From: Isoetes taiwanensis
Taxonomy: Eukaryota; Streptophyta; Lycopodiopsida; Isoetales; Isoetaceae
Assembly (NCBI GenBank): GCA_021234155.1
Contig: JAJEKV010000054.1
Coordinates: 5,751,962-5,815,961, forward strand
DNA: 64,000 nt
Direction: 5' to 3'
This document shows positions 34,026 through 45,200 of the stretch, piece after piece; position 1 is the stretch's first letter; each line of letters opens with the position of its first letter. The position numbers and the translations under genes were made by a program. The notes below the pieces were generated by a model. The model saw only the letters and a list, made by a program, of their open reading frames with translations, was not told the origin of the DNA and searched no databases.

Positions 34026-35039
34026 TGTCAATAAGCCATCATCATTAGCCGCGATGGTTTAATGCCATACATATTTTTTCTTTGTTTTCTATATGTGAAA
34101 ATGGGATAATAAATGCGGCTCCCATGAAATCCATGAGAAATAATTATGGAGGGTAGGTATCCTACTCCCCATTGGGGAGGAGAATACAAAAGCTGACGTG
34201 GAATGGCTCTTATGAAGCTATTTTGAGATCCCAAATCCACCCTAATGTTTGTTTAAGATTAAGGTTAATTAACCTAGATTGTATCAATTGGTATCAGAGC
34301 CAGGTTGGAGCAGAAAAATCTGTCAGATCTTAGAGACAAGATCATGAATCATAGTAGATCATGGCAGACGACCTTAAACACTCGAATACTTTCTGTCCCT
34401 TGGAGAGCTACCTCAATATCAGAACCAGAATTCCATTCTTCTTTACCATTTTTCGATGGCAAATGCATTACCATCACCAAACTTTTCTGTCAAATGCACG
34501 AGATGATCTTCAGTAATTAGGCACTTGAACTAGCTCTGAAGATACATTAACCTACCTATGCTCGGGTGTGGGCCTTTGTATACGTGATTGTAATGGAGGA
34601 AGCATATGGAGCTGCTTAGGAAGAGATTGCCACAATCGCCCATATGTGTTTTCCATCATATCAGGACCATTGAAGTAACTTGATGGAGATGGTGGCATTT
34701 TTTGTCTCCCCTCTCTGGCTTCGGTCTGCTTCGTTATTATTTGTTGAGATTCGTTGAAATTCTGTTGAGAATCTCAACGTGTATGTTCATCTTCATTATT
34801 ATCCAGTGTAGCATCTTTTAGTGCCATATCATCATCTCATTCCTTGCATGCCTACTCCCCAAATATATTAATGCCATATTGCTTCAAATATGTACTTTTA
34901 TTCATGCCTGAAATATTAGGTTTCCTTTCTTCTTTTATTTCTAGTATCACATGTTAGAGTTGCGAATCCAGATTCTAGTGTCAGTGGAATCATGTCAGGG
35001 GAATCACTGGTGATCACTTCACGATCACTTCCACATCTA
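34026..35039 (+). mobile_element. Remnant of a copia element (LTR, PBS, degraded gag)
   Basis: A possible LTR (34026-34286, TG...CA) precedes the PBS at 34289. Downstream, a broken gag-like stretch is visible (PEFHSSLPFFDGK followed by shifted frames and QMHEMIFS), reminiscent of the start of copia gag. Everything from about 34520 to the L1 insertion at 35053 is unassigned. No second LTR seen. Confidence 0.4.
34289..34301 (+). other. Primer binding site, initiator Met-tRNA type
   Basis: TGGTATCAGAGCC, two bases after a CA. The same motif as the PBS of the intact copia element (4228-4243). Confidence 0.65.
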
Positions 35040-35052
35040 CCTTCTAGAGATT
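35040..35052. repeat. L1 target-site duplication, left copy
   Basis: CCTTCTAGAGATT, identical to 43062-43074. Confidence 0.92.
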
Positions 35053-35073
35053 TTTTTTTTTTTTTTTTTTTGA

Positions 35074-35993
35074 GAGAATGAAGTTTTTTCCATTAATTAT
35101 AGAAGAAAAGTACAATAAAGTTCATTATCAATGTGGTAACATGACAATAGGACTGTAGGTAATAGCAGTAATTACAATAATTATAAAATAGATGTAGATT
35201 GAGGATCCACAAAAAGTCTGCTGGAATAACAGTAAGTGAGATAGCCATATGAAGATATAACATGATAAAACCTGCAAAAGACCTGCAAGACCTGCAATAG
35301 ACCTGCTGATAGCCGAGATCCAGTGGATGTCAACCATAGACAGGTTACTTAGATAGTAAATTATGGAGCCAAAAGGTAGACAAAAGGTTAGAAAATAGGA
35401 TTGGGAAGGATAAGTTAAAATTGGTATATGTCAAGACAGTTGAAATGAGCTAGGTAATCTGGCTGGATGATGAGGATTCGATTGTTCCCCCAGTTTAGTT
35501 CCTGAATCAGAGTATCAGAGTTAATAGTGGCCATCAGAATAAGAGAACCATAAGCATCTGCCATTCCTCTATGGTAGTAGTAGCATCCCCTATAGAAATC
35601 AAACTGCTGCTCTGTCATGTTGCTGCCAAATCTTTCTAAAAACTACCATAACTCGTGCATTAGATAAGTGCCTCTGCAGAACTCGATGGTCCAGTCAATC
35701 TCCCTATCAGGAATATCAAGGATGTCCACATCAGTTCTGCCCCTAACTAGACCTGTCCATAAACCTTCTGTATATTCAATGTCATTGTCAATCATCTGTT
35801 CAACATAAATATGATATTCATGTCCTAGATCTCTCCTGAGGTTGTTCATGTAATCTGATAGATAAAATGTCACTGTTAGCAAATTCATCATGACAATGTA
35901 ATCTAAACAAGTTAAAAGGACCATTGAAGACTCCCAAATTATTCCATCTTTCCTCGAAGTGTGTTTCCCTTTTGTTACAAGTGGCTGACAGCT
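35074..35993 (-). other. L1 3' region after the ORF2 stop
   Basis: Two further minus-strand frames (35924-35643 and 35618-35415) follow the ORF2 stop with residues such as RRDLGHEYHIYVEQM and LNWGNNRILIIQPDYL. They may be the decayed end of ORF2 or chance frames. I see no RNase H signature. The rest is 3' UTR. Confidence 0.45.
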
Positions 35994-38900
35994 CTAGATC
36001 ATAAATAAAATGCAGTTTAATCCAAGTACATGAAACTGAATGCTTGCCATGTAAACATCTATTCCTGTTCCATAATGCTGTAAAAGATAAGAGTTAATAA
36101 AAGCATCATCATTCAGAAGGAAATTTAGTAGGCAATTGGGCTTGGGGATTGCAAATTGCTGCTGAAACCAGTGCCAGAAGGAATTTAATTTGGGACACAA
36201 AAAAATATGATTCATATCTTCAATTCCATTACAATGCAAGGGACAATTAGAATCAATAGGAGCTGCATTTCTAGACTGATGTCTGGCAAGGGAATGAAGA
36301 TTTGGAACACTGCCATTTGCAATAAGCCAAATGAAGTATTCAACCTTTGGAGATAAGAAGGATTTCCAAACACTTTGAAACAATTTATGCTCGATATCAA
36401 TGGAGATATTCCAGAAATTTTTGGCTTTGGAAGCAGAATCAGATTTACTCAGAAATTTATATACCAGGGAAACTTTGTATGCATGTTTGTTGTTCAAGGT
36501 CCAATCATGAGAGGAAATAGAATTAGAATCTAAATTCAGACCATTAATTTTCTGAAAGAAATGTTTGAATAATTTCCTATCAGAAATGGTACCCCTAATT
36601 TTCTGCTTAAAAGCAGTCCAAGTGATCCATCTATTGTTGACCCTCAGATCCCCTAAGGTGAGGAAATTGAATTCACTCCATTTTTTGTAAATCCTAGGAT
36701 GAATTATAGCCAGAGGAGATGAAATATCATTGGATAAAGCAGGATTCCATAAAATAGAAGATCTAAGATGACAATATTGAAGGTCAACATGCTTGAAGGC
36801 TCTATGAGATAGGTTCCAGGCTAAAATAATGTTTCTCATCAGAGGAGATGAGTTTGAGCCAGATTGAAGATTAAAGAAAGCAGATGAAGGTAGTTGATGT
36901 AACACAGAGGGATGCCCTTTTATAAAACTACAAGATAGCCAGTGCTTTATAAATATGGAAGCAGGATTATTTGATTGAAACAAGGATCTCCAAACATGCT
37001 TACCTGCCAAGGCATATCCTTGAAGAAGAAGATTTTTGCAGCCAAGCCCCCCATGAATTTTGCTTTTAGAAACAGATTTCCAATTTACCATATGATGCTT
37101 GCCCCAAATAAAATTCCTAATAATCCTTTCAAGTTGTTGATAAATAGATTTTGAAGCAAGTAGGGCAAATGAGAAATAGATGTGGGAGGTAGCAATGACT
37201 GAGTTGGCAATAATAGTTCTGCCAGCTAAAGAAAGACAAGAACCATAATTTGACAGCTTCTTCTTGATCCGAGAAATAATTGGAGACCAAAGACCTTTAA
37301 TAGATGGATTCGAGGACAGGGGCATGCCAAGAAGTTTGGTAGAATCATTTGAATGTATGCACTTAATGCCAAAGATGCTGTCCACAGAGATATCCCCAAT
37401 TATGACACACTTGTCCCTGTTTAAGTAAACCCCTGATGCAGCACTGAAAGAGTCAATGATCCTAAAGAAAGAATCAATGTTTACAGGATCATTTTTTAGA
37501 AAAGTGAAGGTATCATCTGCATATTGAGATATAGTGAGAGTAGAATTGTCAGGGAGAGTGAGACCGTGCAGATTGCTTGCATTCTGATGAAAGTGAATAG
37601 CAGAGGTAAGCATTTCAGCTACTGCAAGAAATAAATAGGGAGCTAATGGACACCCTTGCCTAACACCTCTGGCCAAAGAGAAGAATTTAGAGGGAGATCC
37701 ATTTATTAAAATGGCAGATTGAGATCTTTGATTAAGTCCAATAATAATCTTCTCAGAGAGGCCAAGCTTATTAAGGCAAATTCTAGGAAGTCCCATCTAA
37801 CAGTATCAAATGCTTTGGAGAAATCCAGCTTTAACAAAATGCAATTCTGTTTAGTTAAGGAATTCCAATGAAGACCCTCCATAGCTGCAATATAGTTATC
37901 AAGAATAAATCTATTAGGGAGGAAAGCAGACTGGCATGAGCTGATTACTTTCTGGAGATGATCTTTGATCCTGTTGGCAACTATTTTAGCACAGATTTTA
38001 TAGGAAGAATTGGTTAAAGAAATAGGCCTCCAGTCAATAAATTTGGAAGGGTTGTCAACTTTGGGGATCATGGTAACAAATCCAAAGCAGATAGAGGGGT
38101 GTAAATGATTGAGATTCCAAAAACCATGAATCATGTGCATCAGGTCAGATTTGATGATTTCCCAAAATTTGATGTAAAATTCAATGGGCAGATCATCAGG
38201 CCCAGGGCTTTTGTTTTTCCCAAGAGATTGGATAGTGGATAAAACTTCTGCTTCAGAGGGGAGATTCTCAATGTCAGGTGAAGTAGAAATAGGATTTGTG
38301 TTTGGCAGATTGTTTAAGAAGTCTCTGAAGTTATTTCCCTGAATAGATTGAGCAATATTATCTGATGGTTTAGCAAAGATGCCATAATATTTATCATGGA
38401 AATAGTTCGAGATATCTATATGACTTGAGATTGAGGATCCATCATCCTTGACAATATGAGATAACTGGGATCTCAGGATTCTATTTTTGGCCACCTTGTA
38501 AAAAAATTTTGAGTTACTGCTGTCCATACAAGATTGATATTTAAGTTTACTCCTAATAGCAGCCCCTTTGGCATCATGCTCTTCTATAGCTCTAATGGAC
38601 ATTTCAAGATTTTCCTCTAGCCTATGAAGATTACAATTCAAAGGATCAATTTGGAGATTTAGCCTGATTTCTTTCATTCTCTGGAGATAATTGTTTTTCT
38701 CAGCAATTTTGGAGTCATGAAGATTCTTGAACCAGTTTTTTATCCATGATTTAGAGAGCTTGATATTAGAATAAAAGGATTTCATGGAGTTAACTGCTGT
38801 CACTCTTGGCAGGGAATTATAGAATGAAGTAAATTCAGTAATGAATCTGTCTGAATCAAGAAGAGAACAATTCAGTTTGAAGGGGATATTTCCTGACCTT

Positions 38901-39625
38901 TTCATGCTAATATTATGCTTGGTAGACAAGAATTGAGGCTGGTGGTCAGATATAGAGGTGGATTCATCACTGAAAACTATACAATTATCCCAGAAGGAGT
39001 TAGATAGATTGTTTATATAGAATCTGTCCAGAGTGCAGAATACTCGAGTATTTCCAGTTTGCTTATTGGACCAAGTAAATCTTGCAGTAGAGGAAGGGAT
39101 ATAATTAAAAAGATGTTGATCCAGAAGATAGTCCCAATTTGTCCTCTCAGAAACAGACATATTGAGATTTTTGCCACATTTAAGATCCCAAGTAGGGGTA
39201 TTGTTGAAATCACCAGCTAAAATCCATGTTTGACAAGTTTGAGAGAGAAGCCATGTATTGAGTTCCAGCCAAGTTTTTTCTCGGACTCTAGAGTCAGTTG
39301 AGGCATAGATGTTGATAATACCAAATGAGAGGTCACCATGTTTAAGAATGACAGACTGCCAAGTTCTACAGGGACTATTGTAAACATTCTCATGATTGAA
39401 ATTCCTCCAAATAATACAAATACCTCCAGATGTGCCTGAGGCTTCAATCCGAATGGAGGAATAGCCTGGACCAATCCAATCACCAAGATTGGAGCACTCA
39501 AAGTTTGGGAGCCTGAGCTCCTGTAGAAGAATAATATCAGAGTTGTAAGATCTAATTTAAGAAATTGCCCTTCTCCTTTTAAGAGGGCCTTTGATTCCCC
39601 TGAGATTCCACGAGAGAATCTTCAT
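35994..39625 (-). pseudogene. L1 ORF2: endonuclease-reverse transcriptase, disrupted
   Basis: The start is ATG at 39625 (MKILSWNLRGIKGP). The apurinic-type endonuclease follows (IILLQELR, WILAGDFNNTP, SISDHQP), but a TAA stop occurs about 23 codons in. RT starts near 38100 (WRPISLTNSSYKICAKIVAN, QSAFLPNRFILDN, LKLDFSKAFDTVRWDFL). The frame shifts near 37750 and continues as GVRQGCPLAPYLFLAVAEML and the catalytic QYADDTFTF. The C-terminus is the plant zf-RVT region (FLSPKVEYFIWLIANGSVP, CPLHCNGIEDMNHIFLCPKL). It would nick target DNA and copy the L1 RNA, but needs at least two repairs to be intact. Confidence 0.9.
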
Positions 39626-39671
39626 TAAGGAAGAAAGGGAGTTAAGGTCCAAAGACAGATCCAAAGATAGA

Positions 39672-42374
39672 TTAAGAGCAGTGGCTCCGGGTGACTCTTC
39701 TCGAGCTATTTCTAGTATTAGCAGCTGGAGTACCTGAGAGATAAGAAGTCCCTTTGGGCTTGCTTGATTTCAATTTCTTTTTCCTTTTATTCTGTCTTTT
39801 TTGATAAATAGAAGTAGAAGTGATGAGATTACCTTTAACAGGGTTATTCAGAGTTGTCTGTATGGAATTATTGATAAGATATGAATCATCATCCCAAGAA
39901 TCAATAGATATGTTGCCTTGAGGACATAGATTTTCTTTTTCAAGATCAGTGTCAGATTCAGTATTAGAAGCATGAGGACATGTCCAAAATTTAGAATTGC
40001 AGCAAGCTTTAGGATCAGAAGAAACCAAAATATTAGGATAATCAAACCCAGAATTATCACAAGAGTTATTAGCATTATACTTGCTCTTATCTTGAGAATG
40101 AAAGGAATTAATATCTATGAAGGAAAGATCTTGCCTGGAACAAAGTTGAGTCTGCAAGTTTCGTTGTTGAATGCCAGGATCCTGAGGCAAATGAATTTCT
40201 TCAGAAATCAGTAAGGCTGATCCTTTATGCATCTGAGTCTCCATATGTAGCTCTTGGCATTTGTTACTGTCACATGCTGAGTCTGAAACCTTTGATGGTT
40301 CTTTGTCCAAAAAACTTAACAAATTTTCCATTTCTGCTCGATATGCTTGATCTGTTGAGATTGCAACCTCATATCCAACTGATGGCACAACTAACTCTTT
40401 TAACAATGACTCAGTGTATGGGGAAATAATCTCATCCTGTTTATGGCAAGGAAGGATATTAGGTTCAGTGAAAAGAGTGGGAGAGAGGTCAACAAGTTCA
40501 ACTTGGGGTAATTGAGCAATTGAAGGTTCAGGAAATTCAATTTTTTTGGAAGTAATATGAGAAGGGTCAGGGAGATGAGCAGGCTCTTTTGGAAGCAAGT
40601 TTGGATGCAAATTTGACTCCAAATTACTATCCAAGTAGTCTTCATTTAGGTCTGCAAGAACACTGAAGTTATTGGAACAAATAATACCATGGTCCTCCTC
40701 AGAAGACATTTGCACAACTTCTGTTACAGCTGTATTTGCATTTGCCTCATTGACTGTATTTTTGGTTTGGATGTCCAGCTTGATAGTGTAATTACACTGC
40801 TTATCAGTAGAATTATTGATATTTTTTTCCATAATTAATGGAACTTCATACTCTCTGTCTGAAGATGTACCTGTAGACTGACCTGCAACATAGTTTTTCT
40901 TGCCATTTCGGTATGTACTAGTATTTCCAGAATTATTGCTATTTCTGTTTGAATTTGAATGGCTGAGAATATTCTTCAAGGTACTGTGAAGATCAAAGTT
41001 CCTTGTAGTCAAAGGCATTTTTCCTTTAAGTAATCTAGATTTGAGTGAGTCTGGTCTATTAAATAAAAAATTCTTTCTTGTGTCAGAGCCACCTGTGTTA
41101 TTTTGTGCAGCTGAAGAATTTTATTTTATAAAAATGCCTTTGTTGAGAATCTTGACCTTTGACTGACTGTCAAGAGCATATGAAAATTTTTGTGACTGAG
41201 CAGCATCAAAACCTTTGGGAAAAACTTCCCTAGCTTTTAGTTCTCTTTGTTTAGAGATTCTCTTCTGACTCCCATTGATTCTTTTCCATGGAGTGAATTG
41301 CCTGTTTTCCTGATTGCCTGAATTTGCTTTGACTTGAGGAAAACCAATCTGATTGATGAAATTCTCATTCTCACTTGTGTTATCATCCTTGTTGTCACAC
41401 TGATCAAGATGATTATGTCTATGATTACACTTTTGGCAAATACTTGGTAAACCAACCCAATTAAGCTGCAAGTTAATTTGATTTCCAAAAAAAATCAGTG
41501 ATAGGTATAGAAGTTGGAACAGTTTTGGAAATATCGATTTGTGCAAAGCATTTTGGAGGTCTGTAAGGTGAGAATTCAGTTGTCAAGTATGTGCCAATTG
41601 AGTTGAAAATATTAGAAAAGAAGTCTTTATTCTAGTAGATGGGATTAAGATCACTCATAGTGACAGAGGCAACTTGAAATTTTCTGAATTCATTCAAAGG
41701 CAAGGTGGGATACCATTTAAGGAATGAAAGCTGATAGGTGTCACAGGTAGATTTGCCAAGCTTGAGAAAATAATTGGAAGTTCTCTCACAACCACATTCA
41801 GCTAGAAGATAAGGGTGAGCCAATAGATTGAGTTAATTGTGATCCCTTTATGAAGCCTAAGCAAATGATCCCAAAGCTTTTCAATTTTTAATCCCACCGA
41901 ATCGACTTTGATAATAACAGCACATTTTGAAAGGCAATCAATTCTAGAAGAAATCAGAGGGGAATTAAGTTGAATACCTCTGAATACTTGGGTGTTAACT
42001 GGAGATCTTGATTGCTGGAAAGCGAAGTCTTCAGCAAGAGTCTGATCAGAGATTAATGGAGCAACAGGCCTCGGGACCATTTGTAAAGGAACTCCATTGG
42101 CATCCAGTGGGGGATCATTAGAAAGATTGTCCCATTGAGGAGGAGAAGTGCTGAAATGATGCATATTTTTGGCAGAGTAAACCAAGTCAGAGAAATCTCC
42201 AAATTTCCAAACTTTGGAGAGATCAGAGTTGAAAGAACTTAACTGTGTGAGGAGCTCGGATCTCTAATCAGCACGGAGAAGCATGTAGTTGTGAAGTAGG
42301 GCCAAAGATTGCAAGTTTAGGGTAGCCGAGGTGGCTAAAGGAGAAATTTGATTTTTTTGGGGAATTTTAGCCAT
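39672..42374 (-). pseudogene. L1 ORF1 (DUF4283/zinc-knuckle type), disrupted
   Basis: ORF1 opens with ATG at 42374 (MAKIPQKNQISPLATSATLN). A TAG at 42266 interrupts it after 36 codons. The frame resumes (KVWKFGDFSDLVYSAKNMHH) with DUF4283-like residues, shifts near 41810 (YFLKLGKSTCDTYQLSFLKW) and again near 41630. The knuckle CQKCNHRHNHLDQC is at about 41420. The 448-codon tail (41018-39672) is low-complexity and polar, and ends RRVTRSHCS. It is the RNA-binding partner of ORF2. Confidence 0.78.
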
Positions 42375-43061
42375 TAATGCAATGAAAAGATAAAGGTTAA
42401 TATGAAAATTTGAGAAAGAAAGGGGAATTAGAGCAGAGTGGATGGCAGAAAGGGAAAATGAGGGAAATTAAGCAAGAACCATGAGATCAAGGAAAAAAGA
42501 TTAATTTGGAGCTTAAAAGATTAACTTACCAAATAAATGCCAAAAGGAACCTGCCAAAAGAAACAAAATCCCTTCATTCTGAGTAGACTTGGACTGAAAT
42601 TTTAAGATCTGACCAATTGCAGAACACTTTAAACTGAGCTGTAGGTGTGATATTTCTTTTTCCAGTGAATTCAAGAGTCCAAGCTTCAATAATTTCTTCT
42701 GCAAATTCTTCAGAGTTCGGGACAAAGGAAAATTCAAATTGGAACAGATGATCAGGGAAGGTTTGTTTGCGGATAAATTGAAACCAAAGTTCAGAGAAGG
42801 ATCCCTGCAACAAACCACATGTAATTCTTTTATCCTGCTTCAAGATTGTGAAGAATTTTGTATCCATAGACAAAACAAAGCAGGGAGAATTGAATGGAGA
42901 CCGGCCCTCTACAAGGCCGGGAGGGGATCAAGCAGTAGAAGGGATCGATCAGGCAGGGAATTGAGGTTCGGGCTCGAAGTTGTGCCAAGAACATTCAAAA
43001 GTGAATAGGACAAAGAATTCAAGAAAAAGGGCGCTCATATTTTTCCTGTAGAAGAAAAAAC

Positions 43062-43074
43062 CCTTCTAGAGATT
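43062..43074. repeat. L1 target-site duplication, right copy
   Basis: CCTTCTAGAGATT, identical to 35040-35052. Confidence 0.92.
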
Positions 43075-43114
43075 CCTAACAAACTAGCTAGATATAACAG
43101 TAGTCTTTATTCTC

Positions 43115-44110
43115 TCATAGTATATTAGGGACAGATCTTCCTTTTACATTTACGTAGTTCTTCAGCATTGTAGTTGCATTGTAATCTTTGTTCTTTGTTC
43201 TTGTTCTTGTAGGTTTGTGGCCTAGCAAGAATTGATGCACAACTTCCAGGATATCTGTTTGTGATGGTTCACCAATGATCAAACATTTCTGCATGTTTGA
43301 AAAAGCCCTAGATGCTGCACTAGATGTCTTAAAAATCTCAACAAAGAATTTAATATTCTTAATGTCATTCCTAAGAAGACTGAAGGAATCATCAACATAT
43401 TGCAAGATGCTCAGATTATTGACAATATCACGTAGGGTAAAGCCAATGCTAATGATAAATAATAACCCATGACCTATTGGTCTCCGTGGACGTTAAAAAA
43501 TCTATTCTATTCTATTCTTTGTTAATTGCTCAGCTACATCAATGAATAAATATGGAGCAAATTACTCTAGCCAAGGGGAAGAAAGTTTCAGAGAAACTAT
43601 GGTGAATGATTTTTGCAGTAAAGTCAAGTTTCTTGAGCGCAAATCATAAAAAGTCCCACTTCACGTGTCAAAAGCCTTTGAGAAGTCGAGCTTAAGAAAA
43701 ACATAATTTTCATTTGAGATCTTATTCCAATGCAATTCCTCCATAGCTGCAATGTAACTATCAAGGATAAATCTATTTGACAGGAACAAACTGATTGAAG
43801 CTAATATTTCTCTCTAAGAAGCCTTTGATTCTGTTTGCTATAATTTTAGCACAAATTCTATCAGCGGTATTTGTCACAAATTGGTTTCCAATAAGAGAGT
43901 GATTCAGGGTTCTCGACTTTTGGGATAAGCATAATCATGCCAGAGGATAAAGTAGGGTGGAAGTGGTTATAGTTCCAAACGTCATCCATTATTTGAATAA
44001 AGTCTAGCTTTACAATATTCTAGAATTTTATATAAACTCTGGTGGTAGCCTGGCCTTGGGGCTCTTACCTTTAGCTAAACTTTTAATAATTGAAAACATC
44101 TCACCCTCTA
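43115..44110 (-). mobile_element. Older L1 fragment, minus strand
   Basis: The minus strand encodes decayed RT: near 43680 the KAFDT region, then (frame 43405-43115) MQYVDDSFSLLRND, SAASRAF and KCLIIGEP, parallel to QYADDTFTFLKND, SAASGVY and KCVIIGD in the intact-length L1 next door. It is split by a LINE fragment at 43464-43519. Many stops. Confidence 0.75.
43464..43519 (+). mobile_element. LINE 3' fragment, 56 bp
   Basis: CCCATGACCTATTGGTCTCC, then GTGGACGTTAAAAAAT and a (CTATT)n tail: the plus-oriented form of the 3' end seen at 4644 and 25932. Nested in the older L1 fragment. Confidence 0.8.
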
Positions 44111-44149
44111 CAAGTGCTTTATGAATATTTGCCACAAAGCGGAGCTCTA

Positions 44150-45200
44150 CGATTGATGCACGCTTGTTAAGGGTTTCGGTAAAACCACTCCTTTTTTATG
44201 GAGTTGAAGTATGGGGACTAGTGATATCCCTGCCACTTGGAAAGATTTAGAATGGATCCAAAAAACCTTTTCTACTTGGGCTCTCCGACTCAAGTCCACA
44301 ATTCCATACACAATTCTCCCCCAAAAAACATAGTGCTTGCCTTTACAGCGTCCCACTTTGGAACATCATATAATCATTGCTAGAAGGTGGTAGACATGAG
44401 GGGATGGGAGGCACACATCTTCTGATACATTGGCCATGAGTCCACAATGTCTTAAAGCCTATTGCAAAGAGAAAACATGCATATTGGTCCTCCAGATGGA
44501 ATAGCAGGAATGGGGATGTTCACATGTACAAAATAACAAACATCACACTCACGTAAAGCAGTATCTCAATATATTTGCGAAGTTTTGGAATGGCAGTGTT
44601 CTCGAAAAGGTGATACATTACAAAAGCAAGATTAACATCCACACTTGCTCATGGCCCATATCATACCTTTTATCATATTTGCCCATGAAAAGGCGTAGAA
44701 CAATTGCATTCATTCGTGCACTATTCACATTGTCTCGGAATTGGAACATGCAGATGGGGATGGGGTCATGAGGAGCTTGAAAATAGGTATATCAATATTG
44801 CCATATGAGAGCCATAGAAAATGATTGCCAAGACTCTTTATAGTTATCCAGTGTTAGCAACTCTCGAGTACGATATGTTGACTTGATTACACCTAGTCAA
44901 CCACTATATACGCCTATAGTAATGGCAGTATCATCCTTTATCCTGGAGGTTCTTGACAAACGAGATGAAATAAATCCTGCTCATCACATCGATATGTACA
45001 AATGTATATTTTCTCAGCATTGATATGTACAAATAAAGAGATTTATAATTTTTGTGAATCTATTACTGCTAAGGTTTTTCCCTAAAAAACTGTTTTGGAG
45101 CTAGCTTTTATCTTAGACAGTAATGGTTTTGATGTGCTCTCTTTTCCATATTGGTTCCCATAGACCTCATGGTCTTCATGGATGACAGAAGTTAAATCAA
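44150..45200 (+). mobile_element. Strongly decayed LINE of the CCACGGAGACC family
   Basis: Conceptual reading with many stops resembles the LINE ORF: ATWKDLEWIQKTF and ALRLKSTIPYTILPQ match TWNDLEQVQKAF and ALGVKSTVPYQILLQ of the 32036-32826 copy. The end has AAGGTTTTTCCCT, TTCCCATAGACCTCATGG and TGGATGACAG, a mutated version of the family 3' UTR, followed by a TTAAAT-type tail. It is the oldest copy seen here. Confidence 0.7.

Larger units (their letters stand above)
35053..43061 (-). mobile_element. Full-length plant L1 retrotransposon, 8.0 kb
   Basis: Perfect 13 bp direct repeats CCTTCTAGAGATT at 35040-35052 and 43062-43074 flank it. The 3' end (left) is a run of T on the plus strand (poly-A of the sense strand) at 35053-35073. 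From right to left come a 5' UTR (43061-42375), ORF1 (42374-39672), a 46 bp gap, ORF2 (39625-35994) and a long 3' region (35993-35074). Both ORFs carry stops or shifts. It inserted into DNA next to an older L1 fragment. Confidence 0.92.
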
